Shown here one piece after another: positions 12,410 to 21,047 of a DNA stretch of 64,000 nucleotides. The DNA comes from Saussurea involucrata (Eukaryota > Streptophyta > Magnoliopsida > Asterales > Asteraceae): positions 182,143,784 through 182,207,783 of the forward strand of contig CM066320.1 of NCBI GenBank assembly GCA_033807775.1, given 5' to 3'. Below the pieces are notes generated by a model. It was given only the letters and a program-made list of their open reading frames with translations. It was not told the origin of the DNA and searched no databases. Every line of letters starts with the position of its first letter. Position 1 is the first letter of the stretch. The position numbers were made by a program, and so were the translations under genes.

Positions 12410-12903
12410 CACGGGTTCCCTAATGTCACTGATGGGGGTCGTTATCGGAACAGATCTCAACGAGCAGCTCAGGCCCAGCATCAAGCGGCACCACCGCAGC
12501 AGCAGCCACGACCACCGCGCCAGCCACGACAGCAAGCACCACCACCAGCTGATATTCTTGCGGTAGATTCGGAGGGTTGCATAAACCGTCTATCAAGTTT
12601 TTGGCGCCGTTGCCGGGGAACTATTTGTAGTGTTAATATCACTACCGGTTATAGCGCTGCTAGATTGGACACCATTCGTTTATTTAATTATTCTTTGTCG
12701 CTCACTATTCTATTGGTTTGTATTCAGGCACTCTCTATAGTGTATGCCAAGAAGATGCAACCGCGGAAGAGCGCAAGTGCCTTTAGATCCTGAAATCGAA
12801 CGTACACTTCGACAAAGGAGAAGAGAGCGTGAGCAAAACATGGCGGATAATCGACCGCTAAGGGATTTTGCAATCCCCACTTATGATGTGAACCGACAAG
12901 GCA
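12348..12903 (+). repeat. Direct repeat A (copy 2)
   Basis: Second copy of 4533-5088 at a constant offset of 7,815 bp. It is preceded by env-like coding sequence instead of the 5' LTR, and its right end joins CACTA repeat B at a shared gca. Confidence 0.93.
12602..12619 (+). other. Second primer-binding site, tRNA-Asp type
   Basis: TGGCGCCGTTGCCGGGGA is the consensus Athila/Tat PBS, better preserved than the copy at 4787. It should mark the end of a 5' LTR, yet env-like coding sequence lies immediately upstream. Confidence 0.85.
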
Positions 12904-12983
12904 GTTGGTCCCACATCCCTCTTTCTTCTCGCAACCAAATGTTTGAGTGTTTCCAGGTTCGTGGTGTATATTTAAGTAATTAA
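12744..12983 (+). pseudogene. Chimeric ORF: gag N-terminus fused to a CACTA Transposase_24 exon
   Basis: The first 53 codons are the Athila gag start, the rest is the SWSHIPLSSRNQMF exon of the CACTA gene. The joint at 12901-12903 keeps both reading frames in phase. A splice donor (gttcgtgg) follows the exon at 12958, so the next exons could in principle be joined, but the third exon carries a 1-bp deletion near 13302. This is a rearrangement product with no evidence of function. Confidence 0.7.
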
Positions 12984-13606
12984 ATCCTTGGTAGTATTCT
13001 TGTAAACTTAAAAATAACTAAACATGTATGTTCAGCAATACTACACATGGGACCCGGCGTTGGATGCTCGGATTCGTCAAATATGGGAGAAGAAATGTGG
13101 GAAATCCTACAACGACAATCTTTCAAGCGCACGACGTAGAGCCGCCAGTTTGAGCAACGAAAATGGTCGGCCTTATGACGAAGACGACCTGAATAGAGAT
13201 ATGGACTTGCTGCACCCCTACAATCCCAACTGGTTAGATGCGAATCAGTGGAATGTAATGATCAATGTATGGAACAACGATCGTTGGAAGTCGATTTCAG
13301 TAGGGCGCGTTCGAACCGAATGACAGAGATTGATGGTGAAATATCGAAGCACACAAATGGATCGATCTCTTTCGGGGAGACAGCTGCAAGATTGGTATGA
13401 CCTTCATATGTTATTATTAACCAATTGCGTTACTAGTTTGTTGGTTGCTTAACATGTTATAATTCGCCTATGTTTGTATTATTTGATTTTTGCAGACGAG
13501 AGCAAAAGGAGGCGTGCCACTGTCGGGTATTGAGCTCTTCGACCATACCCATAAGAAGCGGCGGTCGGGAACTGATAGCACATCTTCCGAATCCGGGGAG
13601 TATGTG
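12901..13606 (+). repeat. Direct repeat B (copy 2): CACTA sequence without the insertion
   Basis: Second copy of 2866-3572. It reads through the position where copy 1 is interrupted by the LTR and so represents the empty site. Confidence 0.93.
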
Positions 13607-14506
13607 ACATCGCGGTGTAGCCGTTTTGCGGTAAGTATTTTTTTTTTACCAAAACTAGGTAGCTAGCTATCTTATATATCTAGTTTGGGTTGCCATTTGT
13701 TGGGCAAACGTTAGGATTGTTATATATACGACATGCACTTTATTATTTAACTTTAAGCTTTATAATTGTTTTGCTATATATCTTGCCGTTAATATCTATC
13801 TAGTTTGGGTTGCCATTTGTTGGGCAAACGTTAGGATTGTTTTATATACGACATGCACTTTATTGTTTAACTTTAAGCTTTATAATTGTTTTGATATATA
13901 TCTTGTCGTTAATATCTATCTAGTTTGGGTTGCCATTTGTTGGGCAAACGTTAGGAGTGTTTAACAGAAAAATGGAAACGTCCCATTTACAGCCGTTATG
14001 CTGTCGAAATTGACTTGTATACTTTTGTAAAAACCGAAGGTTGGGTATCGGGCAGGCGTGACAGAGAGATACGGCTAGGACCCTGCCTATCATCCGCCAC
14101 TTGATACCCAGTTGTGGCATGAAGTGACCGGGGGAACGAAGAAAGGTCGTTCGTTTGGGTTTGGGTACCATGCAGATCCCAATGCGATCTTGGGTGGGTC
14201 ATCATCGTCAGGTGGTGCGTCGTCTTCCTCCCAACAGGTGTGTACTGATTTTTTTTCATTAAATGATGTTTATCAATTTGATTTTTAATTCATATTAAAT
14301 ATTCTAACGTCTTTTTTATTTTGTAGCACATCGTTCTGAACTTAATGATCGAAGTGCAAGAGTTGAAGCAACGAGAAGAGGCACGTCGGGAAGAGGATGA
14401 GAGGTGTCGGGAAGAGGAAGCGAGATTTCGAGCACAATATGAAGAGATGTACGCGTTGGTCAAAAGTCTCAGTCAAAATACGCCGCATCCGCCTCCGCCT
14501 CCGTAG
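12904..14506 (+). pseudogene. Transposase_24 (Ptta/En/Spm) gene, downstream exons
   Basis: This part repeats exons 2-4 and adds the missing 3' exons. Exon 3 (13024-13323) is frameshifted by one lost base near 13302. Exon 4 runs through 13607-13631 to a gtaagt donor. After an intron with a tandem repeat, a degraded exon (about 13960-14237) still encodes PLDTQLWHEVTGGTKKGRSF and an AILGGSSSSGG stretch, but has an in-frame TAG near 14068 and a frameshift. The last exon (14327-14506), after a tttgtag acceptor, encodes a 59-residue Glu/Arg-rich coiled coil ending in a proline run and a stop. Order and content match other CACTA companion genes. Confidence 0.7.
13681..13957. repeat. 120-bp tandem repeat, 2.3 copies, inside an intron
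   Basis: Copies start at 13681, 13801 and 13921 with an exact 120-bp period and a few substitutions; the third stops after about 37 bp. Each begins tagtttgggttgccatttg. It lies in the intron after the exon ending at 13631. Confidence 0.93.
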
Positions 14507-14715
14507 TAATTATGAAACTTTTATAATTGTGTTTTGTGTTATTTGAACGAATTTGGAACAACCATTTGGTCGTTTTGGCCCGAACAATGTATTTGTCGTT
14601 TTCATTTATGGTATAAAGCATTTTAGTAGATTTTACAGTTTTTAGCAGTTTTTTAAATAAAAAAACAGGGTTTTGCAGTTTTCAGCTGATTCTAAAAAAA
14701 TAGTTTAAATTATTT

Positions 14716-14767
14716 TCGGCGGATTTCCGACGGATTTGGCCGTCGGAAATTTTTGTTTTTTTTAGTG
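14716..14767 (+). repeat. CACTA right terminus
   Basis: The element ends ttttttttagtg. Read on the minus strand this is CACTAAAAAAAAC followed by a ttccgacgg word, a normal CACTA end. The bases gtt follow as a possible 3-bp target copy. Confidence 0.75.
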
Positions 14768-15003
14768 GTTTGTATAGTCGTTCGTTTGTAACGTGTCGCC
14801 TTTATAGTCTTTAATTGTAGCAACGGTCTAGATATTAAATGCTCTCCGGCCAGACCCCAACCAACATTGTCGGCAGGTTCAGTTTTGTTGTTGTGGAGAG
14901 CAAAGTGATCCTCTCGATCAACCTCCGAGTCTAAAGAAGATAAGCTTTGTGCCTCTTCTTCATTGATTGCTTCTAGTTCCAGTAGATCTTGATTATGATT
15001 CCC
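14768..15003 (-). other. Possible host exon truncated by the CACTA insertion
   Basis: On the minus strand one frame is open for 78 codons from an acceptor-like aaaaaag at 15004 to the CACTA end. Its translation is acidic at first (DLLELEAINEEEAQSLSS) and then mixed (NVGWGLAGEHLISRPLLQ), which looks coding. I do not recognise the family. A 78-codon open frame arises by chance in a few percent of cases, so support is moderate. The part beyond the transposon is outside the window. Confidence 0.35.
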
Positions 15004-15142
15004 TTTTTTAGATACTTAACTATTCGTTACATATGCATGATAAACCTCAACAATTTTGTTTTCGTTGTGGATAAAAAGTCAATTCAAATTTACTCTTTTT
15101 ATGCATATAGCCAGCGATCGCTATAAAAGTACTGATTGCAAA

Positions 15143-15538
15143 TAGAGATGGCTAAAAATCGGTCTTGGTTCTAGCTAAATAGTGATCTTGTAACCCGTCT
15201 TGATGTAACTGTCCCAGTACCGACCCAAATACGAAGGCCCGATTAAGCTTTAATAGGTCCGATTATGAGAACCGGTCCCGGGCGGAATTCAAACCGGTTC
15301 CACTTAATACAGTTTTATCTAAAAATATACTTAAAAATACATTTAAAAATAAGTTTTATATAAAAAATCGGACCGGCCCCATAACCAGTCCCGAGCTGGG
15401 TCGAACCCTGTTTTTGGATAAAAATCGTAATCGGTTAAGAACCATTGGGCCCGAACCAGTCACAGATCAAGCCGATCTCAAAACAGTCCCGATCTTCCAC
15501 TGATCCCGAATCAGGTCAGACCTATTTGATCATCTCTA
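15143..15538. mobile_element. hAT-type MITE with 8-bp target duplication
   Basis: The 396-bp element begins TAGAGATGGC and ends with the inverted CATCTCTA (8 perfect terminal bases, then imperfect). It is flanked on both sides by attgcaaa (15135-15142 and 15539-15546), the 8-bp duplication usual for hAT. The interior is GC-rich, with repeated accggtcccg-type words, and has no ORF. Confidence 0.85.
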
Positions 15539-15590
15539 ATTGCAAAAGACATTAACTTCACCAATACCTATTTTTCTAAGATAGCTCATA

Positions 15591-15783
15591 GAAACCACAA
15601 AGGTTGTGGCGTACTGGTTAAGGCCCTGGGAATGTGGTGGAATATCCCATCTGCCTAGAGTTCGAATCCAGGCATACACAACAATTGTGGCCACTGAGGT
15701 TTAATTAGGGTTGATGTCTTACAGTCATAATTTGCCAAGGGATTAGTCTAGGCATAACCTAGGACACCCTTCTCAAAAAAAAA
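15591..15783 (+). mobile_element. tRNA-derived SINE with 10-bp target duplication
   Basis: RNA polymerase III boxes are present: A box tggcgtactgg at 15607-15617 and B box gttcgaatcc at 15660-15669. The 193-bp body ends in a run of ten A. Perfect copies of atagctcata flank it at 15581-15590 and 15784-15793. It inserted 52 bp from the hAT MITE. It is not a tRNA gene because no cloverleaf extends past the B box. Confidence 0.88.
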
Positions 15784-15793
15784 ATAGCTCATA

Positions 15794-16062
15794 CATAGAA
15801 TAACAATTTATTTAATTCAACATTGCTTAAAAATTAAGATAAAACAAAAATATTGTTTAATTATTTATATAGATTAAATGTCTAATCTTTAATAGCTGAC
15901 CAACATTTTGAACTCAAAACAATCAATAATGTTTCTTTTAACCAACTCATGTTATTAAGAAACCCTAATTGTTTCCCATGCAAGAAATCTTTTAACGTTT
16001 ATATAAAAATTTATGTTATACGGCTTTAAAAAAGTATACGACAATACTATATATATATTTAT
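15794..16062. other. AT-rich intergenic DNA
   Basis: No ORF, RNA gene or repeat seen. Confidence 0.6.
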
Positions 16063-16384
16063 AGAGAGGCGGGTTCAAACGAGGAGCGCATCAATTTAAG
16101 AGAACGCGAGGAGCACTCCCATGCTTCTGATCACATGTGATCAACAACTGCTAAAAAATCGGAACAAATCGAAAATTCGCGCAAGATGTGGCGCGAGGTG
16201 GCAAGTCGCAGATCATTAATGATTCACAACTGTTAATCATATGTGATTCATAACTGTCAATTGCTCCTCCAGATCAGTTGTGAATCACATGTGATCCACA
16301 ACTGCCAATCACATGTGATTCATAACTGTCAATTGCTCCTCACGTTCTCACGTTTTGGTGCGCTCCTCGTTTGAACCTTCCTCT
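16063..16384. mobile_element. Fold-back MITE inserted in a TA microsatellite
   Basis: Terminal inverted repeats of about 26 bp (16063-16090 and 16359-16384) share ggttcaaacgaggagcgca. The interior contains several copies of a tcacatgtga palindrome separated by aactg/cagtt words. TA-rich runs flank both sides, so a short target duplication cannot be read. No coding capacity. Confidence 0.7.
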
Positions 16385-16406
16385 ATATATATATATATAT
16401 ATATAT

Positions 16407-16740
16407 GACATCTCCAATGGGTCACACTATATATTACACCAAATATCAAAAGTAGCGTAAAATTTAGTGTTAATAGTAAATCTTCTCCAATAGGTAACAC
16501 AACCAAATCCTAATATTCTAGACATATTCCTTTGTATATTAATTGAGGGACCAAAAATGTAATTAAAAAGTGATGTAAAAAGTAGTGTAAATGAATAGTG
16601 TTACACCAAATATAGTGTAATACTATTCATTACACTAAATTTAGTGTGAAAAATAGAGACCTCATTAGAGATGTAAATAGTGTCATTTACATCAAATTTA
16701 GTATTTAGTGTAAGATTTAGTGACTCATTGAAGATTGTCT
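16407..16740. mobile_element. Probable MITE with imperfect long inverted repeats
   Basis: The left end (gacatctccaatgggtcac) and the inverted right end (gacaatcttcaatgagtcac) match over about 35 bp with several differences. The interior is built from repeated taaatttagtgt words in both orientations. Target duplication and superfamily are unclear. Confidence 0.5.
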
Positions 16741-17409
16741 AATCGATTCAAAACTAACCAGTGAGTAATATTGTTAAATTTAATGATTTGCATGCGAGTT
16801 GTAATTAGAAAATATTGATGGCATAAGTTTGGTTCCAAAATCTCCTCGATCTAAAAGAGATTGCAAATATATCATGCAATTTATTTTTTAGGAGATCGAG
16901 TAATAATATTTTCGAGATCTTATATTCGGCTTCTTTCTAACTTATACGTCAACAAGCTATATTTTTAAGGAATGCAAATTGTTTAAATATTTTAGCAAGG
17001 GATGGATCGTTTATTTTAGTTGTTATGAAGATTGATTTTAGTAGTATAATTTAATTAAAATGAATTTATGTTATTATAAGTTCAACAATATCACATTTTG
17101 AGAGATAAAATAGACAATTATACAGATTCATATGTGTGTCAGCTCACAAAAACATATAGTCTTTTTTATTCAGATTTCAAACTTCAGTACCCGCTCTTAA
17201 AAATCAGAGGTGAAATCAAACTTCAGACTTCAGCCGCTCTTAAAAAAAAACAAACATCGCCATACTAATTCCGGATAAATTCCAACCACACAAATTATAT
17301 ATATAACACAAGGAACAAAAAAAGCCTCATATTTGGCACACTATTTTATTTTTTTGTCATTTTTTGTTTACAGATTTATACAAATATTAATTTTCTTTAT
17401 TAATAATTT
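16741..17409. other. AT-rich region downstream of the PHD-finger gene
   Basis: No gene seen. On the minus strand an aataaa poly(A) signal lies at 17397-17402, within a dozen bases of the stop codon of the gene at 17410, so this is its 3' UTR and flank. A short imperfect duplication around aaacttcag and gctcttaaaaa occurs at about 17180-17245. Confidence 0.6.
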
Positions 17410-17812
17410 CTAACACATGACATCCTTAAGAAGCTTGTACCTTCGAGTAGTCCTCGGAGAAGGAGCTCCGGTGGACGACTTCCCCTTTTCCGGTGCCTCT
17501 TCACGGTCATGTTGCTTGATCTTGTCACCGGAATACTCAGACCGGCTGCTAACTCCGGCATGTAATTTCTTGGAAGAACCGCCCCCATGTTTGGAGCTTC
17601 GAATCTCGTCGGTTTGGCACCAATCACAGATCTCTGGCGGATCCGATGATTCGTTGTAGTAGTTGCTACAATACCTACCATAAATTTGAATTAATTAATA
17701 AATGATGAAACTAAAAGTAGATTAAATAATATAATTAGTGCGATGCCCACTTGCTAGAAAAGAGTTTTAAGGATTCTTTGAAGGATTGCCGGAATTAAAC
17801 ATGGATTTTGTG

Positions 17813-17852
<40 letters not shown>

Positions 17853-18094
17853 TGGTCAAAGTCAACATTACCACTAAGAAAGATTTAGTCAACATAAAAT
17901 ATAATGGGTTTATAGGTTAATTAAAGGTGGTGGAGCCGTGGAGGAGAAGGCGGTGAACCGGCGCCGGTAGTTGGACAAAGTAAACAAATTAAAAGATCGT
18001 CTTTGATTGGAAAAGTACGAGCAGTAGATCATAATCTATGTGTTTCTCAAAAGTTAAAGCACACCTATAAACTAAATCCATATGTGTGTGTGTA

Positions 18095-18141
<47 letters not shown>

Positions 18142-18316
18142 GGACGGAAAACGTAAAGAAAAGAGGTTGGTTGATCGGAAATTAAAGAAAATAAAAGAAA
18201 GAATTGAGGAGGACATACGAGTGTTGGAAGCGGTTGTGGCAGTTGATACATCGGAAAATCTTATCAGGGAAGCCAACGTCACCACACATACAACAAATTC
18301 TTTCAACATCCACCAT
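17410..18316 (-). CDS. Small PHD-finger (RING/FYVE/PHD-type) protein, two exons
   Basis: Exon 1 is 18316-18219 and exon 2 is 17674-17410, joined by a GTATGT donor and a ggtag acceptor; 363 nt encode 120 residues. The N-terminus carries a C4HC3 PHD finger: C8-x2-C11, C23-x2-C26, H32-x2-C35 and C49-x2-C52, including CCMCGDVGFPDK and EICDWCQ. The rest is Ser/Lys/Arg-rich and ends RRYKLLKDVMC, a C-terminus I recall from plant proteins annotated as RING/FYVE/PHD zinc-finger family. PHD fingers commonly read histone tails; the role here is unknown. The 544-bp intron contains (TA)n at 17817-17849 and (AG)n at 18105-18138. All codons are open and both splice sites are canonical, so the gene looks functional. 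A PIF/Harbinger element sits 254 bp upstream. Confidence 0.88.
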
Positions 18317-18380
18317 TTCTTTTTCTTTATCCTCCTCCCTATGCCACCACACTTGATTATTTTCACACAGATTATATATA

Positions 18381-18382
18381 TT

Positions 18383-18429
<47 letters not shown>
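18381..18429. repeat. (TA)n(GA)n microsatellite in the PHD gene promoter
   Basis: A TA run (18381-18404) is followed by a GA run (18405-18429), 65-113 bp upstream of the start codon. CT/GA tracts are common in plant core promoters, so it may lie in the 5' UTR or promoter. Confidence 0.85.
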
Positions 18430-18823
18430 AGAAGAGAATTGAAGTTAATGGCCCGGGTGCTGTATTTCTCTACATGTATGATATGCTTGCACGTGTGTAC
18501 CTAATACCACCCCCTTTCTCTACATACATCAAATGGGAACACTTTGAAAGTGGGAATTGGGAAATGTAAGGCCTTCCGTACCCCAGCGGGGAAGGGGCTC
18601 GGGATGGGGATGTGGCAGCGGGGTGAGGGCGGGGTTGGGCTACGGCCCGGGATGGAGTTGCGGGGCGGGATGGTGAGCGGGGTTGGGTTCCCGAGCCATC
18701 CCGAGGGTTTTATAAAAAAAAAAAAAATTTTAATTAAATTTTTAAAAAAATAACCGTTGAACGGCTCTTTCTTAAAAAAAAAAAAAAATTCTCAATTTAA
18801 TCCCACTATATATTTAACCCTCA

Positions 18824-18920
18824 ACCTCTTATTTCTCACACCTCTCAACCTCTTATTTCTCACACCTCTCAACCTCTTATTCTCTCAACCTCTTATTTCT
18901 CACACCTCTCAAACTCTCTC
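18824..18920. repeat. 24-bp tandem repeat in the transposase leader
   Basis: Copies of a unit near acctctcaacctcttatttc, one of them shortened, lie just upstream of the transposase start codon. Confidence 0.8.
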
Positions 18921-18951
18921 AAATTTTCTCAACCTCTATATATTAAACAAT

Positions 18952-20238
18952 ATGGATTCGCCACAACCCGGTTCACCAACCGCATCATCATCATCCGTAG
19001 ACACCGACGAGTTGTTGAATCTACAAAGGGAAATTTTTCGACATGCTGCACAATCGCTGTATGGTAGCACCGCCTCATCGTCAACAAGAGAGAGGGCCGC
19101 AAACATTGAAAGAGGTCGAGTAACTGCAAACGAGCGGCTTATGCGGGACTACTTTGGCGTCAACCCGATTTATACACCGGATATGTTTAGGCGGCGGTTC
19201 AGGATGAGCAGACAACTATTCGAACGAATAGTTGAAGATTTAGAAGTAGGGTATCCGTATTTTAGACTTCAGTTTGACGGGTTAGGCAAACAAGGTTTTT
19301 CTCCGATACAAAAGTGTACTTCCGCTATTCGGCAATTGGCGTATGGAGTAGCTGCTGACGCACTTGACGAGTACATCCGTATGGGAGAGAAAACGTCACG
19401 AGATTGTCTGTACAAATTCTGCACAGGTATTATTGAACTGTATGGTCAAAAATATTTACGCAGGCCTACTTTTATTGATATTCAGAAGTTGTACGCCGCG
19501 CATGAAGCTAAACACGGATTTCCCGGCATGCTCGGCAGCATAGACTGTACTCATTGGGCGTGGGCAAATTGTCCGAATGCATGGCGAGGTCAATTCATGA
19601 GAGGTGATCATGAGCACCCGACAATCATGCTAGAAGCAGTGGCCTCTCAAGATCTATGGATCTGGCACGCATACTTTGGTGTTGCCGGTTCCAACAATGA
19701 CATCAATGTTCTCAATCAGTCGCCCATCTTCAACGATGTATATGATGGAAAAGCACCCGACTGCCCTTTTGAGGTGAATGGAGCCACCTACAAGCATGGA
19801 TATTATCTAACGGATGGGATATATCCGGAATGGGCTACTTTCGTAAAATCATTTACGTGCCCACAAGACTCTAAACGACAAAAGTTCAAGTCCGCGCAAG
19901 AATCCGCACGTAAAGATGTTGAACGAGCTTTTGGCGTGCTTAAACAACGTTGGCATATACTTCATAACCCGGCACGCGGATGGGAACCGGCAATATTGGG
20001 AAACATTATGTACGCTTGTGTCATATTACACAATATGATACTCGAAGACGAAAACCATGCTATTTGTGGTGACGTGGAAAACGACTTTTTCACGAATGAT
20101 ATCGAAAGCCAAATCAGTGAGACACAACGCGCGGCAAATGTTCGAGAAGTCATAAACCGGGAAACTCATAATAACCTTCGGTCGGATTTGGTCGAACATA
20201 TTTGGCGTATCCAAGTTCCCAACAATGACGACGAGTAG
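18952..20238 (+). CDS. PIF/Harbinger transposase (HARBI1-like nuclease)
   Basis: I place the start at 18952 because the upstream in-frame extension to 18757 reads through low-complexity leader repeats; this gives 428 residues. The catalytic domain keeps the acidic residues in expected contexts: D198 (GSIDCTHW), D250 (SNNDINVL), D288 (YLTDGIYP) and E324 (KDVERAFGVLKQRW). The N-terminal half contains an MSRQLFERIVEDL helix region typical of the DNA-binding part. No stop or frameshift interrupts it, so cleavage activity is possible. Plant PIF transposases usually need a partner Myb-like protein for nuclear entry and activity, and none is encoded here. Confidence 0.9.
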   Translation: MDSPQPGSPTASSSSVDTDELLNLQREIFRHAAQSLYGSTASSSTRERAANIERGRVTANERLMRDYFGVNPIYTPDMFRRRFRMSRQLFERIVEDLEVGYPYFRLQFDGLGKQGFSPIQKCTSAIRQLAYGVAADALDEYIRMGEKTSRDCLYKFCTGIIELYGQKYLRRPTFIDIQKLYAAHEAKHGFPGMLGSIDCTHWAWANCPNAWRGQFMRGDHEHPTIMLEAVASQDLWIWHAYFGVAGSNNDINVLNQSPIFNDVYDGKAPDCPFEVNGATYKHGYYLTDGIYPEWATFVKSFTCPQDSKRQKFKSAQESARKDVERAFGVLKQRWHILHNPARGWEPAILGNIMYACVILHNMILEDENHAICGDVENDFFTNDIESQISETQRAANVREVINRETHNNLRSDLVEHIWRIQVPNNDDE

Positions 20239-20312
20239 ATTTTTAAATTTATTTTGTAATTTTTAATTTTTTAATGAATGATATGAATTTTAATTTTTAT
20301 TATTTATCTTAT

Positions 20313-20361
<49 letters not shown>

Positions 20362-20790
20362 TTTGTTAAATAATTAAATGTATAAATAAAAGAATTAAAA
20401 TAAATGAGGTGGCAAAGGGGTTTGAGGGAATGGGGTACGGATGTTTAGGGATCGTGAGGGATGGAGTGAGGGATGGAAGAAAAGCTGATGTGGCGATGAT
20501 GTGGAGGGGAATCTTTCACAGATAGGAGGGATGGGGTACGGATGGCCTAAGACATAACAAAAATAAATATGGATGTTAAAGTAAAGATAACAGCATGTTT
20601 GGTTTTTGGTATAAAATATTATTTGTTATTTAACGATTATATTAAGATTAATGAATGGTTAAGATCGATTTTCACGTGTTCAAAATATTTATTGTTACTT
20701 GAACTCACTCTATGCATATATGTAAATATAGGTGGAGGATTAAAGGAGTCATGATCTATGTATATACATACGTACGTAGGCGAATCATCG

Positions 20791-20985
20791 TGTGAGAAGT
20801 TGAGTTAACGTGAAAAACGTGAGAAGTGGATCTCAACCCTGATCATTTTTAATTTTAAACACACCCATAAATCACGTCTGATACTGTGTATCAAATCCTA
20901 ATGTGCATCAAATCCTAATGTGCATCCAACGGTTGATAACCACTTCTCACGCTTCTCACGTTAACTCAATTTCTCAACAGAATTA
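20791..20985. mobile_element. Probable MITE with 36-bp inverted repeats
   Basis: The left end (about 20797-20832) and inverted right end (about 20943-20980) share ttgagttaacgtga and cgtgagaagtgg, with about three mismatches over 36 bp. The interior repeats the phrase aatcctaatgtgcatc. I could not find a clear target duplication, so the family is open. Confidence 0.6.
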
Positions 20986-21047
20986 GCAACCATGCATATT
21001 TATATAACAAAACTTTCCTTAAAAAACTAAGATAAACATCAACTTAC

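Larger units (their letters stand above)
3573..12903 (+). mobile_element. Athila-type Ty3/gypsy retrotransposon with rearranged right end
   Basis: It begins with a TG-starting LTR directly after the CACTA sequence that is uninterrupted at 13606, so the left insertion point is clear. Order: 5' LTR, tRNA-Asp-type PBS, gag-pol, a promoter-like zone, an env-like ORF, then a second PBS with a gag start. No normal 3' LTR was found. Lineage follows from the CDLGAS protease, the FMDDFSIFGD RT motif, lack of a chromodomain, the tRNA-Asp PBS and the ggtgggaggcaacccacc motif downstream of pol. Coding parts carry several stops and frameshifts, so it is not autonomous. Confidence 0.85.
930..14767 (+). mobile_element. 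CACTA (En/Spm) transposon, right part, interrupted by a retroelement
   Basis: Three things define it. A DUF4216 gene lies at 1530-2291, a multi-exon Transposase_24 (Ptta/En/Spm) gene follows, and the right end reads TAGTG at 14763-14767, the complement of CACTA. Just inside that end (14716-14757) lie GC-rich words such as ttcggcgg and tccgacgg. Similar words (ttcggcgg, tccgtcgg) occur at 975-1012, as expected for subterminal regions. No CACTA terminus is found to the left, so the element probably starts before the window. The main TNPD-type transposase body is absent here. The 3573-12903 block is a later insertion. A 3-bp target duplication (gtt after the end) cannot be tested. Confidence 0.8.
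18570..20547 (+). mobile_element. Complete PIF/Harbinger transposon
   Basis: Terminal inverted repeats of 15 bp (GGCCTTCCGTACCCC at 18570-18584; the inverted copy with one mismatch at 20533-20547) are flanked by TAA on both sides (18567-18569 and 20548-20550), the 3-bp target duplication of this superfamily. Subterminal regions are G-rich with many ggatgg and gggtt words. The 1,978-bp element encodes only a transposase; the Myb/SANT-type second protein of many plant PIF elements is absent. A (TA)n run lies at 20327-20357. Confidence 0.92.

Noticed and set aside
13681..13957. CRISPR-like direct repeats
   Set aside because: The repeats are contiguous with no unique spacers and lie in plant transposon DNA; the 53-bp array at 2299 and the 20-bp array at 1-622 are excluded for the same reason.
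15601..15670. tRNA gene suggested by A and B boxes
   Set aside because: No cloverleaf can be completed; an A-tail and target duplications show it is a SINE. The same applies to 21907-22051.
17400..17681. 93-codon minus-strand ORF and the overlapping plus-strand ORF
   Set aside because: Both are off-frame shadows of exon 2 of the PHD-finger gene, whose own frame continues the C4HC3 motif and ends in a conserved tail.
18086..18442. 118-codon plus-strand ORF
   Set aside because: It is antisense to PHD exon 1 and is padded at both ends by (AG)n and (TA)n microsatellites.
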